A DNA stretch of 64,000 nt, from the NCBI RefSeq assembly GCF_022878925.1, contig NZ_CP084626.1, positions 1,984,001 through 2,048,000 on the forward strand, read 5' to 3'. Source of the stretch: Caballeronia sp. TF1N1 (GTDB lineage: Bacteria; Pseudomonadota; Gammaproteobacteria; Burkholderiales; Burkholderiaceae). Numbering within the stretch: position 1 is the stretch's first letter; every line of letters begins with the position of its first letter. The notes beneath the pieces were generated by a model, which searched no databases, had not been told where the DNA came from, and worked only from the letters and a program-made list of their open reading frames with translations. The position numbers and the translations under genes were made by a program. This document shows positions 56,146 through 64,000 of this stretch, one piece after another.

Positions 56146-56247
56146 ATTGATCTTTCCGTGCTGCGTTACTGCTTACACTTGCTTGCTGCTGTTTTCGTTG
56201 CCGCTTCGCTTGATACCGCTGCGCTGCATGCCTCGAAAACTTGAATC

Positions 56248-56323
56248 TGGAGCGGGAGACGAGGCTCGAACTCGCGACCTCAACCTTGGCAAGGTTGCGC
56301 TCTACCAACTGAGCTACTCCCGC
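56248..56323 (-). tRNA. tRNA-Gly (anticodon GCC), copy 2
   Basis: Identical 76-nt gene to the other tRNA-Gly. First tRNA after pgsA, matching the uvrC-pgsA-glyW-cysT order known from E. coli, here with glycine duplicated. Confidence 0.95.
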
Positions 56324-56511
56324 GTTGCTGATGCTTTCTGCCGTCTTCGCGGTGCCTTCAGCTCTTTACTTCCTTGCTGCTGGCGCTGCGTGTTCGACAG
56401 AAACGAGATTATGTAGAAGCGAAGAAAAGGTGTCAACTGTTTTTGCGCGCCCTTTTCGTGTTTCGACGCAATTTTTAGCAAACTGAAGAACGGCTGCAAG
56501 GAAGGCTCAAC

Positions 56512-57108
56512 TCACAGCATGCCGCCCCGCTCACGAATCTGCGGCCACGCGAGTTTCATGTAGTACAGCATCGACCAAACGGTGAGGAACGCGGCGACAT
56601 CGATGAGCCACAAGCCCCACACGCGCGTATCGATCACCCATTGCACGCCGGGGATGCGCAACTGCCCATAGAACAGCAGCATAGGAATGGCGACCATCTG
56701 ACATACGGTCTTGAACTTGCCCAGCGAATTCACCGCGACGCTCTTCGATGCGCCGATCTGCGCCATCCATTCGCGCAGCGCCGAGATCGTGATCTCCCGC
56801 CCGACGATCACGAGCGCGATCACCGCGTTCAAGCGCATGAGCTGCACGAGCACGAGCAAAGCGGCCGTCACCATGAGTTTGTCCGCGACCGGGTCGAGAA
56901 ACGCGCCGAACGCGGACGTCTGATTGAGCTTGCGCGCGAGAAAGCCGTCGAACCAGTCGGTGAGCGCGGCCAGAACGAAGATGACCATGGCGAGCAAATT
57001 ACGATGCTCGAGGCTCAACATCATGTCCGGCAAATAGAACACGCCCACGACGAGCGGAATCAGCACGATTCGCAGCCACGTCAGGAAAATCGGTAAGTTG
57101 AACGGCAT
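56512..57108 (-). CDS. pgsA: CDP-diacylglycerol-glycerol-3-phosphate 3-phosphatidyltransferase
   Basis: 198 residues from ATG 57108 (PFNLPIFLTWLRIVLIP). CDP-alcohol phosphatidyltransferase: the signature appears as LTDWFDGFLARKLNQTSAFG plus AFLDPVADKLMV, giving the D-G-A-R-G-D-D catalytic set. Several membrane helices. It makes phosphatidylglycerol phosphate, the precursor of PG and cardiolipin. A start at 57129 is possible. Downstream of uvrC, as in E. coli. Confidence 0.94.
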   Translation of the reverse strand: MPFNLPIFLTWLRIVLIPLVVGVFYLPDMMLSLEHRNLLAMVIFVLAALTDWFDGFLARKLNQTSAFGAFLDPVADKLMVTAALLVLVQLMRLNAVIALVIVGREITISALREWMAQIGASKSVAVNSLGKFKTVCQMVAIPMLLFYGQLRIPGVQWVIDTRVWGLWLIDVAAFLTVWSMLYYMKLAWPQIRERGGML

Positions 57109-57227
57109 GGACGAGAGCGAGAGCCACATGAAAGGGAGGTGCCATTGTGCCGCGTCGACCCGTCGCTCACAAGGCGGCGGGCCACGCGGCGCGGCCATTG
57201 CGAGCCGCGCCGCGCCGTGCGTCCGGC

Positions 57228-59483
57228 TCAATGCAACTGTCGATAAATCTGCTGCGCGAGTGCCAGCGAAATGCCTTCGACGCTCGCCAGATCTTCCACG
57301 CTCGCCGCCTGCACGCCGCGCAAACCGCCGAAACGCGACAAGAGCCGCTGACGCCGTTTCGCGCCGACGCCTTCGAGTTCTTCCAGGCGCGACGTTTGCC
57401 GCGTCTTGGCGCGCTTGGCGCGCATGCCGGTGATCGCGAAGCGATGCGCTTCGTCGCGAATCTGCGCGACGAGCATCAGCGCGGCGCTTTCCTTGCCGAG
57501 TTCGAGCGCGGAACGGGCATCGGCGAAGATCAGCGTTTCGAGCCCGACCTTGCGCCCTTCGCCCTTCGCGACACCCACCAGCATGCCATGATCGAGCCCG
57601 AGCTCCGAAAACACCTGGCGCGCGATCTCGACTTGTCCCTTGCCGCCATCGATCAGCACGATATTCGGCAGCGTCCCGCCAGCGGATACGGGCGATGCGG
57701 CATCCGGCGTGACGTTGGGATCGGCGGCGTCTTCGGTTTGCAACGTCGTGGCTTCGTCGCTGGCGTTGGCGGCGGCAAGCGCGACCATTTTCTCGTAGCG
57801 GCGCGTGAGCACTTGACGCATGGCGGCGTAATCGTCGCCGGGCGTGATGCCGGTGATGTTGTAGCGTCGATACTCGCCCGACTGCATCTTGTGATGGTGA
57901 TACACCACGCACGATGCCTGCGTCGCCTCGCCCATGGTGTGACTGATGTCGAAGCACTCGATGCGCAGTTGCGCCAGGTCTTCCATGTCGAGGCTGAGCG
58001 TCTCGGCGAGCGAGCGCGTGCGCGCTTGCTGCGAACCTTGTTCCGATAGCAGACGCGCGAGCGCGAGCTTCGCGTTTTGCTCGGCCATGGAGAGCCACAC
58101 GCGTTTCTGGCCTTGCGGCTGACGCAGTAGCGTGACCTTGTGTCCCGCCTGTTCGTTGAGCAGATCGATGAGCTCGCGGCTCGCGGGCGCGTGGCTCACG
58201 ACCAGCACCGGCGGGATGCGATTGCCGATGTAGTGCTGTGCCATGAACGCTTCGAGCACTTCGGCTTCGAGGGCGCCTTCGCGGGATGTTTCGGTGGCTT
58301 CGATGGCGTCTTCCGAGTCGATCTCTTCGTTGGCATCGAGTGCGTCGTTGGCTTGCGTTTCGTCGTTGGCCTGGGTTGCATCGGCGGCTGGCGTCATGTT
58401 GTCGGCTGTGCGCGCGTCGTTGGCTTCGAGCACACCGCCGCCGTCCATTGCATCGTCCGCTCCGGCGACACCCGCAAGCACCGCGACACTCGCACGAGCG
58501 GCACCCGATTCGCTCAATGCTTCCGTCGCTCCGACCGCGTCCGGCGCGTGCTCTTCCAGGTCATCCCCAAGCGCATCCTCATCGCCCAGCGCGATCGCGC
58601 TTTCGACATGCGCCGGGAAATACGCCTTGTCGCCGAGATGCCGGCCGCCGCGCACCATCGCCAGATTCACGCACACCTTGCCGCCGAGCGCCACGACCGC
58701 GAGGATATCGACGTCGCTCTCGCCGCCGACTTCGATCGCCTGCTGATGCAGCACCGTCGACAGCGAACTCATCTGATTGCGCACGGCCGCCGCCTGCTCG
58801 AAGCGCAGATCGGCGGCGAAGGCGTGCATCTTCTGCTCGAGTTCCTTCATCACTTCGCCCTGCCGGCCGAGCAAAAAACGCGACGCGTTCGATACATCGC
58901 GCGCGTAGTCGTCTTCGTTGATGAGTCCCGTGCACGGCGCCGTGCAGCGCCCGATCTGATGCAACAGACACGGCCGCGTGCGATTGCTGAACACCGAGTC
59001 TTCGCACGTGCGCAGCTGAAAGACGCGCTGCAGAATCTGGATGCTCTCGCGCACGGCCCACGCGCTCGGGAACGGCCCGAAATACTGGTTCTTCTTGTCC
59101 ACCGAGCCGCGGTAGTACGCCATGCGCGGAAACTTGTGCCCGGTCAGCTTGAGGAACGGATAGGACTTGTCGTCGCGAAAAAGAATGTTGTAGCGCGGCG
59201 CCAGCGCCTTGATCAGATTGTTTTCGAGCAGCAACGCTTCCGCTTCCGAGCGCGTCACGGTCGTCTCGATCTTGCGGATGCGCGTCACCATCATCGCGAT
59301 GCGCGGCGAGTGCAGCGTCTTCGTGAAGTAGCTCGACACGCGCTTCTTCAGATTGCGCGCCTTGCCGACGTAGAGCACCTTGCCGTCGCCGTCGTAATAG
59401 CGGTAGACGCCCGGCAGATTCGGCAATTGCCTGAGCGTTTTCTTCGGGTCGAAATCCGGTGCGGGAGCGTCGTTGTCAGTCAT
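57228..59483 (-). CDS. uvrC: Excinuclease ABC subunit C with long acidic insertion
   Basis: 751 residues, about 140 more than E. coli UvrC. GIY-YIG nuclease domain ([25 protein letters not shown], about 20-100), cysteine-rich region ([17 protein letters not shown]), UVR motif (about 203-238), RNase H-like second nuclease domain ([26 protein letters not shown]) and tandem helix-hairpin-helix ([20 protein letters not shown]). The extra length is an acidic Ala/Asp/Glu/Asn-rich stretch at about 297-404 and a second at about 571-604. Makes the dual incisions of nucleotide excision repair. Confidence 0.95.
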   Translation of the reverse strand: MTDNDAPAPDFDPKKTLRQLPNLPGVYRYYDGDGKVLYVGKARNLKKRVSSYFTKTLHSPRIAMMVTRIRKIETTVTRSEAEALLLENNLIKALAPRYNILFRDDKSYPFLKLTGHKFPRMAYYRGSVDKKNQYFGPFPSAWAVRESIQILQRVFQLRTCEDSVFSNRTRPCLLHQIGRCTAPCTGLINEDDYARDVSNASRFLLGRQGEVMKELEQKMHAFAADLRFEQAAAVRNQMSSLSTVLHQQAIEVGGESDVDILAVVALGGKVCVNLAMVRGGRHLGDKAYFPAHVESAIALGDEDALGDDLEEHAPDAVGATEALSESGAARASVAVLAGVAGADDAMDGGGVLEANDARTADNMTPAADATQANDETQANDALDANEEIDSEDAIEATETSREGALEAEVLEAFMAQHYIGNRIPPVLVVSHAPASRELIDLLNEQAGHKVTLLRQPQGQKRVWLSMAEQNAKLALARLLSEQGSQQARTRSLAETLSLDMEDLAQLRIECFDISHTMGEATQASCVVYHHHKMQSGEYRRYNITGITPGDDYAAMRQVLTRRYEKMVALAAANASDEATTLQTEDAADPNVTPDAASPVSAGGTLPNIVLIDGGKGQVEIARQVFSELGLDHGMLVGVAKGEGRKVGLETLIFADARSALELGKESAALMLVAQIRDEAHRFAITGMRAKRAKTRQTSRLEELEGVGAKRRQRLLSRFGGLRGVQAASVEDLASVEGISLALAQQIYRQLH

Positions 59484-59616
59484 GCAGCGAGTAAGCGTGG
59501 AGCGCGAGGAGGCATCGGCACGGCGCGAGGACGCTTTACGTCCGGGCGCGACCGGTATCTTAGAATCGCCAGTTTAGAACATTACGCCGCCGTCCCGCCG
59601 GCCGCCTTCGACGCCC

Positions 59617-60798
59617 ATGTCAACGACACATCATCGGCAACAAGCCGGCCACGAGCCCCACAGCCAGCTCGCTTGCGACATCTTCTGCGCGGTCGTCGAC
59701 AATTTCGGCGACGTCGGCGTGTGCTGGCGGCTCGCGCGCCAGTTGCGCCGCGAGCACGGCTGGCGCGTGCGGCTGCTGGTCGATGATCTCAAGGTTTTCC
59801 ACGCACTGTGCCCGGAAATCGATGTCGCGCTCGCGCGGCAGGAAGCGGCGGGCGTCGTCGTCGAACACTGGCGCGATCCGGCGCACGCGGGCGATACGCT
59901 TCAGATCGCCGATGTCGTGATCGAAGCGTTCGCCTGCGAAATCCCGCACGCGTATATCGCCGCGATGGCGCGTCGCGCGCGCAAACCCGTGTGGATCAAC
60001 CTCGAATACCTGAGCGGCGAAGACTGGGTCGCGGACTTTCATATGCGGCCGTCGCCTCATCCGCGCTATCCGCTCGACAAGAGCTTCTTCTTTCCCGGAC
60101 TCGGCGCGGGAACCGGCGGCGTCATCAAGGAACGCGATCTGGACCAAGCGCGCCAGCGTTTCGACGCGTCCGCCTGGTGGCGCGAGCGCGTGGGCATCGA
60201 AAAGCCCGCGCCCGATCGGACGGTCGTCTCGCTCTTCGCCTACGAAAATCCCGCCGTCGATACCCTCCTCGCTCAATGGCGCGACGGCGACGCGCCCGTC
60301 ACCTTGCTCGTGCCCGAGGGCCGCATCTCCGGCGCGCTTGCGCGTTTTTTTGGACTGACGGGCTTTGCGGCGGGCGCATCGGCGCGGGCGGGCGCGCTCG
60401 AAGCACACGCGCTCGGCTTCGTCGAACAACCGCGCTTCGACGAGCTTTTATGGGCCGCCGACATCAACTTCGTGCGCGGCGAAGACTCGTTCGTGCGCGC
60501 GCAATGGGCCCAAAAGCCTTTCGTATGGCACATCTATCCGCAATCCGACGACGCCCATCTGCCCAAACTCGACGCGGCGCTCGACCATTACACGCAGCAG
60601 CTTTGCGCCGACGCGCGCGGCGCGGCGCATCGCTTCTGGCATGCCTGGAACGGCGTTGGCACGGTGGACTGGGCGGACTTCTGGGCGCATCGGCGCGAAT
60701 TCGAGGCGCGCGCGCGGCAATGGGCGGCAGAACTCGCTCAAGTCGGCGATCTCGCCAGCAATCTCGTCGCGCACGCCACTGAGCGGATGGCGAAATAA
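59617..60798 (+). CDS. earP: EF-P arginine rhamnosyltransferase EarP
   Basis: 393 residues. GT-B fold GT104 enzyme that transfers rhamnose from TDP-rhamnose to Arg32 of EF-P. Signatures: CDIFCAVVDNFGDVGVCWRL with the catalytic aspartate in NFGD, INLEYLSGEDWVADFH, FFFPGLGAGTGGVIKE, and the nucleotide-sugar site INFVRGEDSFVRAQWAQKPF. The partner efp follows on the same strand after 314 bases and has Arg at position 32. Confidence 0.96.
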   Translation: MSTTHHRQQAGHEPHSQLACDIFCAVVDNFGDVGVCWRLARQLRREHGWRVRLLVDDLKVFHALCPEIDVALARQEAAGVVVEHWRDPAHAGDTLQIADVVIEAFACEIPHAYIAAMARRARKPVWINLEYLSGEDWVADFHMRPSPHPRYPLDKSFFFPGLGAGTGGVIKERDLDQARQRFDASAWWRERVGIEKPAPDRTVVSLFAYENPAVDTLLAQWRDGDAPVTLLVPEGRISGALARFFGLTGFAAGASARAGALEAHALGFVEQPRFDELLWAADINFVRGEDSFVRAQWAQKPFVWHIYPQSDDAHLPKLDAALDHYTQQLCADARGAAHRFWHAWNGVGTVDWADFWAHRREFEARARQWAAELAQVGDLASNLVAHATERMAK

Positions 60799-61112
60799 CA
60801 TCTACCGAAGGCGTCGCGCTGCCTCCAATCCAGTGGCCAAATCGGCAAAAACTCAGTTAAAATAAGCGGTTATCCGAGGGACGGCATTGTTCAGCCAAAA
60901 GATTTCGCACCCTACGCCTTACGCTTGGGTTCGGAAACCGAAGCCCTGAACGCCGATCAGAAAAAAAGCCGGAACCTCGTAGCACAGAATTCTCGCGCGG
61001 TGGCCCGCGTTCGGACCTTACGGTCGAACACGCGACGCAACACAAAGACACCGCTGCCGATTTATTCATTCCGCAGCAATTCAAGCCAAACATTCGTACA
61101 GGACTAGTTTTT
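60799..61112. other. earP-efp intergenic region
   Basis: 314 bases. A TAAAAT at 60858-60863 is a possible -10 element without a good -35. The efp ribosome-binding site is AGGA, 9 bases before the ATG. No structured RNA or ORF is evident. Confidence 0.4.
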
Positions 61113-61670
61113 ATGAAGACCGCACAAGAACTCCGCGTCGGCAACGTCGTCATGATCGGCAGCGATGCCATGGTCGTTCAACGCGCCGAGTACAACAAAT
61201 CGGGCCGTAACTCCGCGGTCGTCAAGATGAAGTTCAAGAACCTGCTGACGGCCGCAGGCATGGAAACCGTCTACAAGGCGGACGACAAGTTCGACGTCGT
61301 CGTGCTGGATCGCAAGGAAGTGACGTACTCGTACTTCGCTGATCCCATGTACGTTTTCATGGACGCCGACTACAACCAGTTCGAAGTCGAAGCCGAAATG
61401 ATGGGCGACGCGCTCAACTACCTCGAAGACGGCATGACTTGCGAAGTCGTGTTCTACAACGAGAAGGCCATCTCGGTTGAACTGCCGACCACGCTGGTTC
61501 GTGAAATCATCTACACGGAACCGGCCGTCAAGGGCGACACGTCGTCGGGCAAGGTGCTCAAGACCGCCAAGCTCAACACCGGATTCGAACTGCAAGTGCC
61601 GCTCTTCTGCAACATCGGCGACAAGATCGAAATCGACACCCGCACCAACGAATATCGCAGCCGCGCGTAA
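61113..61670 (+). CDS. efp: Translation elongation factor P (Arg32 type)
   Basis: 185 residues in three beta-barrel domains: KOW-like domain I (about 1-64), OB domain II (about 65-126) and domain III (about 127-185, ending [19 protein letters not shown]). The tip loop reads [11 protein letters not shown] with Arg at 32, the residue rhamnosylated by EarP; lysine-type EF-Ps have Lys there. It rescues ribosomes stalled on polyproline. A clear terminator follows. Confidence 0.97.
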   Translation: MKTAQELRVGNVVMIGSDAMVVQRAEYNKSGRNSAVVKMKFKNLLTAAGMETVYKADDKFDVVVLDRKEVTYSYFADPMYVFMDADYNQFEVEAEMMGDALNYLEDGMTCEVVFYNEKAISVELPTTLVREIIYTEPAVKGDTSSGKVLKTAKLNTGFELQVPLFCNIGDKIEIDTRTNEYRSRA

Positions 61671-61730
61671 GCCACGCCCGGAACTGCTCGCGGCAATGAC
61701 GTTTTAAGCGTCGTTTTACACCGCACAAGA

Positions 61731-61757
61731 AAGCGCCCCTTCGCGGGCGCTTTTTTC
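61731..61757 (+). terminator. Intrinsic terminator after efp
   Basis: AAGCGCCC (61731-61738) / GGGCGCTT (61745-61752) with a 6-base loop, followed by TTTTTTC. Confidence 0.88.
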
Positions 61758-61884
61758 TTTTGCATGAAGTTTTTGACAAATTCAGGCAAACTTTACCGGT
61801 CGCGACCTAATTAAGCGATTAGCGACCGGCCGCAGAGGCTCATCCGCGCTTGATTCGTAAGGATCTAGTCCAAAACTTACGCGG

Positions 61885-61899
61885 TGGCACGCATTCTGC
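61885..61899 (+). promoter_or_regulatory. Sigma-54-type promoter before the BON lipoprotein gene
   Basis: TGGCAC-GCATT-CTGC matches the -24/-12 consensus TGGCAC-N5-TTGC at all but one base, with the invariant GG and GC at the exact spacing. Transcription would begin near 61911, 23 bases before the BON gene. An NtrC-family regulator gene lies just downstream. Confidence 0.65.
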
Positions 61900-61933
61900 T
61901 CCGTCCGCTTAATACGGACTTAACAATAACGAC

Positions 61934-62278
61934 ATGCGTAGAAAGCCCATCATCGGCAGTCATCTGCTGCTCGCCGCGATGCTCGCGCTGCCCGTTTTCG
62001 CACTCACGGCGGGTTGCCAGTCGACACCGTCGCGCGAAGCGGCAGGCGACTATGCATCCGACGCTTCGGTGACGGCTCGCGTGAAGGCCGCATTGATCGC
62101 GGAGCCGGGGTTCAGATCGCTCGTGGTAAGCGTGGCGACGTATCGCGGCGTCGTGCTGTTGTCCGGGTATGTCAATTCGGAGGATCAGATCCAGAAGGCA
62201 ATCTCGATCACCCGCAGCGTGTCGGGCGTGCAATCCGTCAATAACGATCTGCGCGTCAAGACGCAACAGTCGCAATAG
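61934..62278 (+). CDS. BON-domain lipoprotein (OsmY-like)
   Basis: 114 residues with a lipoprotein signal ending LTAGC (Cys28). One BON domain (about 42-108): SVTARVKAALIAEPGF, then VVSVATYRGVVLLSGYVNSE and ITRSVSGVQSVNNDLRV. BON domains bind phospholipids, and OsmY-like proteins help envelope integrity under stress. Behind a sigma-54-type promoter, and possibly co-transcribed with the regulator that starts 189 bases later. Confidence 0.85.
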   Translation: MRRKPIIGSHLLLAAMLALPVFALTAGCQSTPSREAAGDYASDASVTARVKAALIAEPGFRSLVVSVATYRGVVLLSGYVNSEDQIQKAISITRSVSGVQSVNNDLRVKTQQSQ

Positions 62279-62467
62279 CCGCAACAGTCGCACTAACGAG
62301 AACCAAGAAGAAAGCGCAGGACGAACAAACGCAGCGGGACCTGTACGCAGCACGCCGAAAAAGGGCGCGCATATCCCGCCCATGACGTGCCGGAGCCCTC
62401 GCATCGCTTCGAAGGCCATGCTTGCGGCGACGGCGAATCACAGTCCATTTAATACGTTGTGTCCGCC

Positions 62468-63853
62468 ATGCCACACGCACTGATTGTCGAAGACGATCCC
62501 AATAGCTTGTCCGGCCTGTCCGCGATCCTGACGGCCGACGACTTCACCGTCGACACCGCGACGACGCTTGCAGAAGCGCGCGCTGCCTTGTCGCGTTCCA
62601 TTCCCGATGTCGTGCTCATCGACTTGAATCTGCCGGACGGAAGCGGTCTCGACCTGCTGCCGAGCCTGCCTTCTCATGCGCCCGACGGCGCGCTGCCCGT
62701 GATCGTGATGACCGGCAACGCAACCGTCGAAAGCGCGATCGAAGGCCTGCGGCACGGCATCTGGGACTATCTGCTCAAGCCGGTCAACATTCCACGCTTG
62801 CGCAGCCTACTCGCGCGCATTCCGCGTCCATACGAGCTGACCGAGGAAGTGCAGGCCCTGCGTTCGACACTACGCGAACTCGGCCACTTCGGCGAGATGC
62901 TCGGGCGCAGCGCGGCCATGCAGCATGTCTACGATCTCATCGAACATACCGCGCCAACCGAAGCCGCCGTGCTGATTTGCGGCGAAGCGGGCACGGGCAA
63001 GAAGATCGCGGCGCGCACGATTCACGAACTGAGCCGCCGTCGCAAGGGGCCGTTCGTCACGTTCGATTGCTCGGCGGCGCGCGATGGCGCGCATCGTTCG
63101 ATGGAAAGCGTGCTGTTCGGCCACGAGCGCAACGCGTTCGCGGGCGCGGAGAATCGCGAGCCGGGGCTGCTCGAGCAATCGGGCGGCGGCACGCTGTTCC
63201 TCGATCAGATCGATTCGCTTCCCGCCGCCCAACAAGAAGCGCTGTTACGCGCGCTCGACTCGCAGACCTTCATGCGCGTGGGCGGCAGCAACCGCATCAT
63301 GACGGACTTCCGCTTGATCGCGGCGTCGCGCACGCCGATCCGCGATGCCGTTGCGAACGGCGCGTTGCGCGAAGATCTGTTCCAGCGTCTTGCGGGTTCG
63401 TCGATCAATCTGCCGCCGCTGCGCGAACGCGACGACGACATCGCGCTGGTCGCCGAGCAATTCGTCGACGAGCTGAATCGCGAGAACCATATCGCGGGCA
63501 TCACGAGCGGGTCGCCTAAACGCATCAGCCCTGCGTTCCTGCGGGAATGTATCGCGAACGAATGGCCGGGCAACGTGCGCGAGTTGCGCGAACGCGTGCG
63601 CCGGGCATATCACGCGTCGGGCGAAACGATCGAAACCTTGCGCGCCGATGAACAAGGCGGCAGCGGTCGCGGTCTGAACGGCAGCAGCGTGCAGGTCACG
63701 GTTGGGACCGCGCTCGCCGATGTCGAAGACATGCTGATTCGCGCGACGCTCGAAGCGGTTGGTGGCACGCGGCATCGGGCTGCGACGCTGCTTGGCATCA
63801 GCCCGAAGACGCTTTACAACAAGTTGCAAAGAATGAAGCTGGAATCGTCCTAA
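62468..63853 (+). CDS. NtrC-family response regulator with altered sigma-54 and Walker B motifs
   Basis: 461 residues from ATG 62468 (a GTG at 62459 adds 3). Receiver domain with acidic pocket EDD (8-10), phospho-acceptor Asp52 (LIDLNLPDG), Thr in VMTGN and Lys in YLLKPVN. AAA+ domain (about 145-370): Walker A GEAGTGKK (172-179), but the sigma-54-contacting GAFTGA loop reads NAFAGA (222-227) and Walker B reads LFLDQID, with Gln247 in place of the catalytic Glu. A Fis-type helix-turn-helix ends the protein (GTRHRAATLLGISPKTLYNK). It may bind DNA without activating sigma-54 in the standard way. Confidence 0.88.
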   Translation: MPHALIVEDDPNSLSGLSAILTADDFTVDTATTLAEARAALSRSIPDVVLIDLNLPDGSGLDLLPSLPSHAPDGALPVIVMTGNATVESAIEGLRHGIWDYLLKPVNIPRLRSLLARIPRPYELTEEVQALRSTLRELGHFGEMLGRSAAMQHVYDLIEHTAPTEAAVLICGEAGTGKKIAARTIHELSRRRKGPFVTFDCSAARDGAHRSMESVLFGHERNAFAGAENREPGLLEQSGGGTLFLDQIDSLPAAQQEALLRALDSQTFMRVGGSNRIMTDFRLIAASRTPIRDAVANGALREDLFQRLAGSSINLPPLRERDDDIALVAEQFVDELNRENHIAGITSGSPKRISPAFLRECIANEWPGNVRELRERVRRAYHASGETIETLRADEQGGSGRGLNGSSVQVTVGTALADVEDMLIRATLEAVGGTRHRAATLLGISPKTLYNKLQRMKLESS

Positions 63854-63895
63854 TGGTCGGCGCCGCCGGGCAACGCTCGGCGCGCTCCAATCACA

Positions 63896-63937
63896 CAAGC
63901 AAAAGGCCACGGTTTGTCTGCCGTGGCCTTTTGCTTG
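63896..63937 (+). terminator. Intrinsic terminator after the NtrC-family regulator
   Basis: A perfect 17-bp stem, CAAGCAAAAGGCCACGG (63896-63912) with CCGTGGCCTTTTGCTTG (63921-63937), and an 8-base loop. The T-run is part of the stem. Positions 63938-64000 hold nothing recognisable. Confidence 0.75.
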
Positions 63938-64000
63938 GCGCTCCGCCGTGGCGGACGTTGACTTGCTTTCGCCGATCGCCTCAACCCAACGCGCTCTTCA

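Noticed and set aside
57109..58098. Upstream extension of the pgsA frame
   Set aside because: It is an out-of-frame reading of uvrC; PgsA homology begins at 57108.
61877..62419. 180-codon minus-strand ORF across the BON gene
   Set aside because: Low-complexity Leu/Arg composition and opposite to a clear lipoprotein gene and a sigma-54-type promoter.

Overview
This window is a gene-dense, high-GC stretch of a betaproteobacterial chromosome. It is most likely from the Burkholderiaceae (Paraburkholderia, Caballeronia or a close relative). This rests on protein resemblance, the Burkholderia-type gene orders (pstSCAB-phoU-phoB-phoR, gloB/methyltransferase/rnhA/dnaQ, earP/efp, uvrC-pgsA-tRNA-Gly-tRNA-Cys), an Arg32-type EF-P with its rhamnosyltransferase EarP, and an OlsB-type ornithine-lipid acyltransferase. 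I see no prophage, insertion sequence, CRISPR array or rRNA operon. It reads as core chromosome with short accessory patches.

Layout. 1-3.7 kb: an FCD-type GntR regulator faces an operon of a cytosine-deaminase-like amidohydrolase and a CynX-like transporter, with two TGGT-N2-ACCA sites between them; a degenerate receiver-domain protein overlaps the transporter tail in antisense. 4-10.4 kb is accessory: a ribbon-helix-helix regulator with a palindrome at its promoter, a PHB-depolymerase-family esterase, a second RpoD-like sigma factor, two small unknown proteins and a trypsin-like protease carrying an extra N-terminal domain. 10.5-16.5 kb: tRNA-Arg, uppP, a 28-residue membrane peptide, an aldose-1-epimerase-like protein, an NlpD-type lipoprotein, small lipoproteins, tRNA-Pro, sixA and olsB.

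16.5-28.4 kb is a phosphate block: divergent ppx and ppk, then the pstSCAB-phoUBR operon on the minus strand behind a clear Pho box. ppk and phoR converge on a gap of about 1.15 kb filled by four copies of a structured repeat. 28.4-48.2 kb is housekeeping: glmM, folP, ftsH, rlmE, yhbY, greA, carB, carA, an MFS transporter, mltD, gloB, a methyltransferase, rnhA, dnaQ, tRNA-Val and two membrane proteins. 48.4-54.4 kb groups a GT4 glycosyltransferase, an ABC exporter and otsB-otsA (trehalose). 54.6-64 kb has a Sco protein, an ElaA-like acetyltransferase, tRNA-Cys and two tRNA-Gly genes, pgsA, uvrC with an unusual acidic insertion, earP, efp, a BON lipoprotein behind a sigma-54-type promoter, and an NtrC-type regulator whose sigma-54 contact loop and Walker B glutamate are both altered.

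The most unusual signals are the covarying repeat family between ppk and phoR, the altered NtrC-type regulator beside a sigma-54 promoter, the RpoD paralogue, the fused protease, and the palindromic operator over the RHH-esterase promoter. All family names come from reading the translations; no database search was run.
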